A DNA stretch of 9,571 nucleotides from Desulfobacterales bacterium. GTDB lineage: Bacteria > Desulfobacterota > Desulfobacteria > Desulfobacterales > Desulfobacteraceae. The stretch's first letter is position 1, and each line of letters begins with the position of its first letter. The notes beneath the pieces were generated by a model that saw only the letters and a list, made by a program, of their open reading frames with translations, ran no database searches and was not told where the DNA came from. The stretch is from NCBI GenBank assembly GCA_022361095.1, contig JAKSBO010001014.1:1-9571 (forward strand), written 5' to 3'. Positions 6,116 to 9,571 of the stretch are shown in pieces. The translations under genes and the position numbers were made by a program.

Positions 6116-7408
6116 ATGGATGAGGTGAAGAATGCTGCCAACAGCGGAGAATCGGCAAAAAAAAAGAATTTTTTTATAAAGATACTTATATCTAAATGGT
6201 TTGTTCTCACAGTATTTATCCTGTGTATTTCCGGGTATGCCGCATGGTGGGGCATGGAGTGGTGGACGGATTTTTCAGCAAAAAGGGGGGACAATAAGCA
6301 TGGGGCGCATGTTTCCCAGAAAACTACAGGCGGGGGGCACGATACGCTCAGTGTGCTGGAGGAAACCACCTATGATGCTCTGAACACGGATGATGCCCAC
6401 AATCTTCATAATGCATTAACTACGCATGATGCTTTATCAATGAATGCCCGGAATACCCATGATGCCCGGACCACGCATGAGTCTGCTATGCAAGAACAAG
6501 GTTCCCATGAAACTGCCGATCACGGGGGCGTAACGCCAAAAAATACTGCGCCTCACACGGCTGCCGCCGATAAGGGTCTCAATGAAGGCAAAGAAACCGG
6601 GCATGGGTCCGCAACAGATGATACAGGCCATGGAACGGCACATGCCCCACCGGTACGCACAGGCCCCCGTGGTGTGGCCTTTGTGCAAGCCTGTATTCAA
6701 CCCCTTGATTATGAACTAAATCACAGATTTTTGGGATGGCGGCCCAATGATATTATCAGAATTGCCGATAATATTAAGAATTTGCAACTGGGGGTTTTGG
6801 AAGTAACCCGCAGGACCGCTGTGGCGTTAGCCGAAAATCTGTCGCGTACCGGAAGCACGGATGCCTATGTGCCCAGTTTGGAATACGCCATGAACTCATT
6901 CATGATCAAGCCAACCGAATTAATGTTTCCATCTGCAGAAGGCAAATATCAGGAGGGGTTGGACGGATGGAAAGATTATCAGGAGATGCTGCAAAGAGGG
7001 GAGGCCCGCTTTTACCGGCGGGTGGACAACCTGGTACCCCTGCTCAAGGCATATGAAAGCATCCTGGGCAGTTGCGATGAAAATTTGGTCAAGAAACCGG
7101 GAGAGCTCAGCACCTTTAAAGCCGATGATGTCTTCTATTACGCAAAGGGCGTGGCGATTGCCATGGTCACCATTCTTGAGGCGCTGGCTGTGGATTGTGA
7201 CGATACGATCGGATCCGTTCAGGGCATGGATGTGATCCATCATGCGGTTGAAGCCCTTCATCATGCCTCAAGCATGGATCCCTGGATCGTCCTGGAGGGC
7301 AGTCCGGACGGCATATTGGCCAACCATCGGGCCAACATCGCCGCTCCCATCAGCCATGCCCGTTTCTATCTGGACGTGCTGTCCGGTTCACTGACAGGGA
7401 ACCTGTAA
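6116..7408 (+). CDS. Membrane-anchored DUF2333 family protein with His-rich linker
   Basis: The 430-residue protein begins with a short Lys-rich cytoplasmic segment, then one membrane helix at about residues 22-45. A linker at about 62-178 is rich in His, Asp, Thr and Ala. The conserved DUF2333 domain follows from about residue 185 to the end. The domain call rests on recognisable family blocks: FLGWRPNDII, LMFPSAEGKYQEGLDGWKDY, ARFYRRVDNLV, ADDVFYYAKGVA and SPDGILANHRANIAAPISHA, which match the proteobacterial family in order and spacing. Family function is unknown; the topology suggests a periplasmic domain tethered to the inner membrane. I chose ATG 6116 because AAGGAG (6104-6109) lies six bases upstream; a TTG at 6050 would add 22 unlikely residues. 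The gene follows the GTPase gene in the same direction but 437 bases away with its own promoter. The His-rich linker is longer than in the family members I recall. Confidence 0.8.
   Translation: MDEVKNAANSGESAKKKNFFIKILISKWFVLTVFILCISGYAAWWGMEWWTDFSAKRGDNKHGAHVSQKTTGGGHDTLSVLEETTYDALNTDDAHNLHNALTTHDALSMNARNTHDARTTHESAMQEQGSHETADHGGVTPKNTAPHTAAADKGLNEGKETGHGSATDDTGHGTAHAPPVRTGPRGVAFVQACIQPLDYELNHRFLGWRPNDIIRIADNIKNLQLGVLEVTRRTAVALAENLSRTGSTDAYVPSLEYAMNSFMIKPTELMFPSAEGKYQEGLDGWKDYQEMLQRGEARFYRRVDNLVPLLKAYESILGSCDENLVKKPGELSTFKADDVFYYAKGVAIAMVTILEALAVDCDDTIGSVQGMDVIHHAVEALHHASSMDPWIVLEGSPDGILANHRANIAAPISHARFYLDVLSGSLTGNL
6365..6487 (+). repeat. Degenerate 18-bp tandem repeat encoding hexapeptides
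   Basis: Within the DUF2333 gene, about seven units encode TTYDAL, NTDDAH, NLHNAL, TTHDAL, SMNAR, NTHDAR and TTHESA; one unit is a codon short. The DNA shows repeated CATGATGC or similar cores. More His, Asp and Gly follow in the next 50 residues without clear period. It looks like slippage- or duplication-driven expansion of a linker. Confidence 0.7.
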
Positions 7409-7419
7409 TATCTTTTTTT
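7385..7419 (+). terminator. Weak candidate terminator overlapping the DUF2333 stop
   Basis: Short alternative stems, GGTTC (7385-7389) with GAACC (7399-7403) or ACAGG (7394-7398) with CCTGT (7402-7406), precede seven T residues (7413-7419). Both stems are only 5 bp and overlap the end of the coding sequence, so partial read-through into the receptor gene is likely. Confidence 0.3.
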
Positions 7420-7436
7420 CATTATAACGGTTTTGG

Positions 7437-7456
7437 GGGAGGTACCGATACCTCCC
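7437..7456. repeat. Perfect 8-bp hairpin with tetraloop before the receptor gene
   Basis: GGGAGGTA (7437-7444) pairs exactly with TACCTCCC (7449-7456) around the loop CCGA. Neither side has a T-run in the right orientation for a terminator. It lies about 70 bases before the GTG start of the receptor gene, so it could be a transcript-stabilising hairpin, a 5' leader structure or a protein-binding dyad. Confidence 0.6.
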
Positions 7457-7527
7457 GACAAAGCCGATATAAAAGAGCTGTAAAGCCAATTTTGATGAAC
7501 CGGTAAAAATCAAGAAGGCGAAAAACA

Positions 7528-9571
7528 GTGTCAAACAAAGTCATAAGAAAATTTTTTTTCTCTATTATCGTCCCGTCCATACTTACTATTTTGCTTTTTA
7601 TCTCCTCCATGTATCTAATCCTGATACCATCATTCGAAGAAAACATGATGAACAAAAAGAAGGAAATGATCCGGGAGTTGACCAATACGGCTTGGAGTCT
7701 GATAAAAGAGTATGACGATGAATACAAAGATTCATTAATTACCCTTGAACAAGCAAAACGCCTTGCCTCAGAAAAAATTGAAAAGATGAGATATGGCGGC
7801 CAGGGAAAAGATTATTTCTGGATTAGCGACATGAAGGCCGTTATGGTCATGCACCCCTATCGACCCGAACTGAACAATAAAATGCTGGATAACTATAAGG
7901 ATCCTAATGGGGTCAGGTTGTTTGTTGAATCCATAAAAGTTGTAAAAACAATGGGTGAAGGGTTTATTAACTACATGTGGCAACGGCAAGACGATTCTTC
8001 TCAAATTGTGCCTAAATTATCTTATGTAAAGGGCTTTCAAAGCTGGGGATGGATTATAGGAACCGGTATTTACCTGGACGACGTACACGCTGAAATAGGT
8101 GCTTTAAAAGGAAGACTGACAAGGGTTTCGCTGTTTATATCGGCTATTGTTATACTTATCCTCTCTTTTATCATTTTGCAAAGCCTTAAAATTGAAGCGA
8201 TGCGAAAAATGGCCGAGGAAAACCTCTTACACTCAAAACAAAAATACAAAACACTTGTGGATGCTTCATCAGAAGGGACAATTATGATCAAAGAGAGCCG
8301 GATCATTTTTTCCAACCACATGTTTGAACTCCTCACCGGAAAAGCCCATGAGGAACTTATTGCGTCGAAATTTGAAGATATTTTCAGCATCAGCTGGGAA
8401 GAGGTTTTAAAATCATGTGAAAAAACCAACAAATCCATCTCCATTGAAACCCAGGTAAAACAAGGAGAATCCCAGTTCCATGATGTTGTGATATCGGTTA
8501 CAAGAATTTTATTTGAAGAACAAGAGGCGTTTGTTGTCGTCACAAAAGATATCTCCCGGAAAAAACAAACGGAAAAAATTGTTCACGATTTAAGCAGCGA
8601 ACTTCAAAGCTCGCTGATATTAATGAACCAGCCAATTTCTCAATTTGTAAAGCCGATTGTAAAGAGCAGCCTGCGAACAACCGTGACTGAAGCTGCCTCA
8701 TTAATGGATCGGAAAAAGATGAATCTCGTTTTTATTGCCGATAATGGTAAGATGCTTGGCGTTGTTGATGATAGTGATCTGCGCAAAAGAGTGTTGGCAA
8801 AAGGCAAAGATGGAAAGTGCCCCCTTGTGGACGTGATGACCGCCCCAATTATATGCATTTCAAATACGGCGTTGCTTTACGAAGCTGTTTTGGAGTTCAG
8901 AAAACAAAACGTCAGCCATCTGGCTGTGAAAAACGATACAAATGAATTTATCGGGGTCCTCAGCCGTAAGGATATACTTGAAATTCAGCACAATTCACTG
9001 AGCTACATCTTAAGTGAAATTGAATATGCCGAAGATGTTCATGAACTTAAAAAGATCTATGACAAGATACCGGTTCTTGTTAATGCCTTATTGGAAAGCG
9101 GCAATAAAACGGAGTTGATCACCCATATTATTACATCCGTGTCCGATGCAATTACAAATCGCATAATCACTTTTGCATTGGAGGACCATGGGGAACCGCC
9201 ATGCAGGTTTGCTTTTGTTGCATTGGGCAGCGAAGGAAGAAAGGAACAAACCATTGCCACCGACCAGGATAATGCCATTATTTTCGAAGATGTCCAGGAG
9301 AACAAGATACAGAAAAGTAAAAATTACTTCCTGAAATTTGCTGAAACTGTGAACAATCACCTGGCCCATGTCGGATATGAGTTATGTATAGGTGAGATAA
9401 TGGCCAAAAATCCAAAATATACGTTAACCTTATCGGATTGGAAAAAGCAATTTACAGGCTGGATTAACACACCTGAAGCGCAAAACATCATAGATACCGC
9501 AGTTTTCTTTGATTTCCGGTGTATTTATGGCGATGATTTTTTTACAGACGAATTGAGAAAACATATAAACC
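7528..9571 (+). CDS. Cache-PAS-CBS-DUF294 transmembrane receptor, nucleotidyltransferase-like (3' partial)
   Basis: The frame is open from GTG 7528 to the window end (681 complete codons). Domains in order: membrane helix (about 10-33); an extracytoplasmic single-Cache domain (about 34-195) with the signature GKDYFWISD, MHPYRPEL and SWGWIIGTGIYLDD; a second membrane helix (about 198-219); a PAS domain (about 235-345); two CBS domains (about 370-425 and 432-488); and a DUF294 nucleotidyltransferase-like domain with GSEGRKEQTIATDQDNA at 567-583 and intact catalytic Asp residues. The DUF294 C-terminal domain is cut by the window edge; alignment with the minus-strand paralogue at 2259-3701 suggests about 150 residues are missing. 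Cache domains bind small ligands such as organic acids; PAS and CBS should add internal cues. AAGAAGG (7512-7518) lies nine bases before the GTG; the frame closes upstream at TAA 7504 and there is no earlier start. No kinase, cyclase or methyl-accepting output is seen before the edge. Confidence 0.9.
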   Translation, partial: MSNKVIRKFFFSIIVPSILTILLFISSMYLILIPSFEENMMNKKKEMIRELTNTAWSLIKEYDDEYKDSLITLEQAKRLASEKIEKMRYGGQGKDYFWISDMKAVMVMHPYRPELNNKMLDNYKDPNGVRLFVESIKVVKTMGEGFINYMWQRQDDSSQIVPKLSYVKGFQSWGWIIGTGIYLDDVHAEIGALKGRLTRVSLFISAIVILILSFIILQSLKIEAMRKMAEENLLHSKQKYKTLVDASSEGTIMIKESRIIFSNHMFELLTGKAHEELIASKFEDIFSISWEEVLKSCEKTNKSISIETQVKQGESQFHDVVISVTRILFEEQEAFVVVTKDISRKKQTEKIVHDLSSELQSSLILMNQPISQFVKPIVKSSLRTTVTEAASLMDRKKMNLVFIADNGKMLGVVDDSDLRKRVLAKGKDGKCPLVDVMTAPIICISNTALLYEAVLEFRKQNVSHLAVKNDTNEFIGVLSRKDILEIQHNSLSYILSEIEYAEDVHELKKIYDKIPVLVNALLESGNKTELITHIITSVSDAITNRIITFALEDHGEPPCRFAFVALGSEGRKEQTIATDQDNAIIFEDVQENKIQKSKNYFLKFAETVNNHLAHVGYELCIGEIMAKNPKYTLTLSDWKKQFTGWINTPEAQNIIDTAVFFDFRCIYGDDFFTDELRKHIN

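Noticed and set aside
8070..8543. 157-codon frame antisense to the receptor
   Set aside because: It opposes the second membrane helix and PAS domain of an unbroken 681-codon gene.

Overview
The window looks like chromosome of a sulfate-reducing or related member of the Desulfobacterota, most likely the Desulfobacteraceae. This is inferred from the type-B succinate dehydrogenase/fumarate reductase genes, the mix of multi-domain CBS and Cache sensor proteins, and the moderate, patchy base composition. No rRNA, tRNA, CRISPR array or recognisable transposase is present.

Layout. (1) Bases 3-1084: the 3' end of sdhA/frdA, translationally overlapping a complete sdhB/frdB and closed by a strong intrinsic terminator at about 1107-1137. 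(2) Bases 1299-2129 (+): an unrecognised four-helix membrane protein. (3) Bases 2259-3701 (-): a soluble CBS-pair/DUF294 nucleotidyltransferase-like signalling protein, convergent with the membrane protein. (4) Bases 3702-4220: a long divergent intergenic region with a run of three hairpins (3736-3895) and a near-consensus sigma-70 promoter (4109-4137). (5) Bases 4221-5678 (+): a bacterial dynamin-superfamily GTPase resembling eukaryotic EHD proteins, with a hydrophobic pair of segments near its C-terminus. (6) Bases 5679-6115: an intergenic region with several inverted repeats, a sigma-70-like promoter and a leader with a strong Shine-Dalgarno, a tiny ORF and a hairpin plus T-run. (7) Bases 6116-7408 (+): a membrane-anchored DUF2333 protein with a histidine-rich, hexapeptide-repeat linker. 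(8) Bases 7528-9571 (+), running off the window: a transmembrane receptor with Cache, PAS, CBS-pair and DUF294 nucleotidyltransferase-like modules.

How the genes may work together. Succinate dehydrogenase is a separate metabolic unit (succinate oxidation with quinone reduction, part of a complete TCA cycle). The rest is signalling and membrane biology. Two paralogous CBS-DUF294 proteins, one soluble and one a membrane receptor, bracket a membrane-remodelling-type GTPase and a membrane-anchored DUF2333 protein. That all four act in one pathway is inference from proximity only; each has its own leader or promoter-like sequence. The most interesting items are the receptor-nucleotidyltransferase architecture, the EHD-like GTPase, the structured intergenic element and the His-rich repeat insert.
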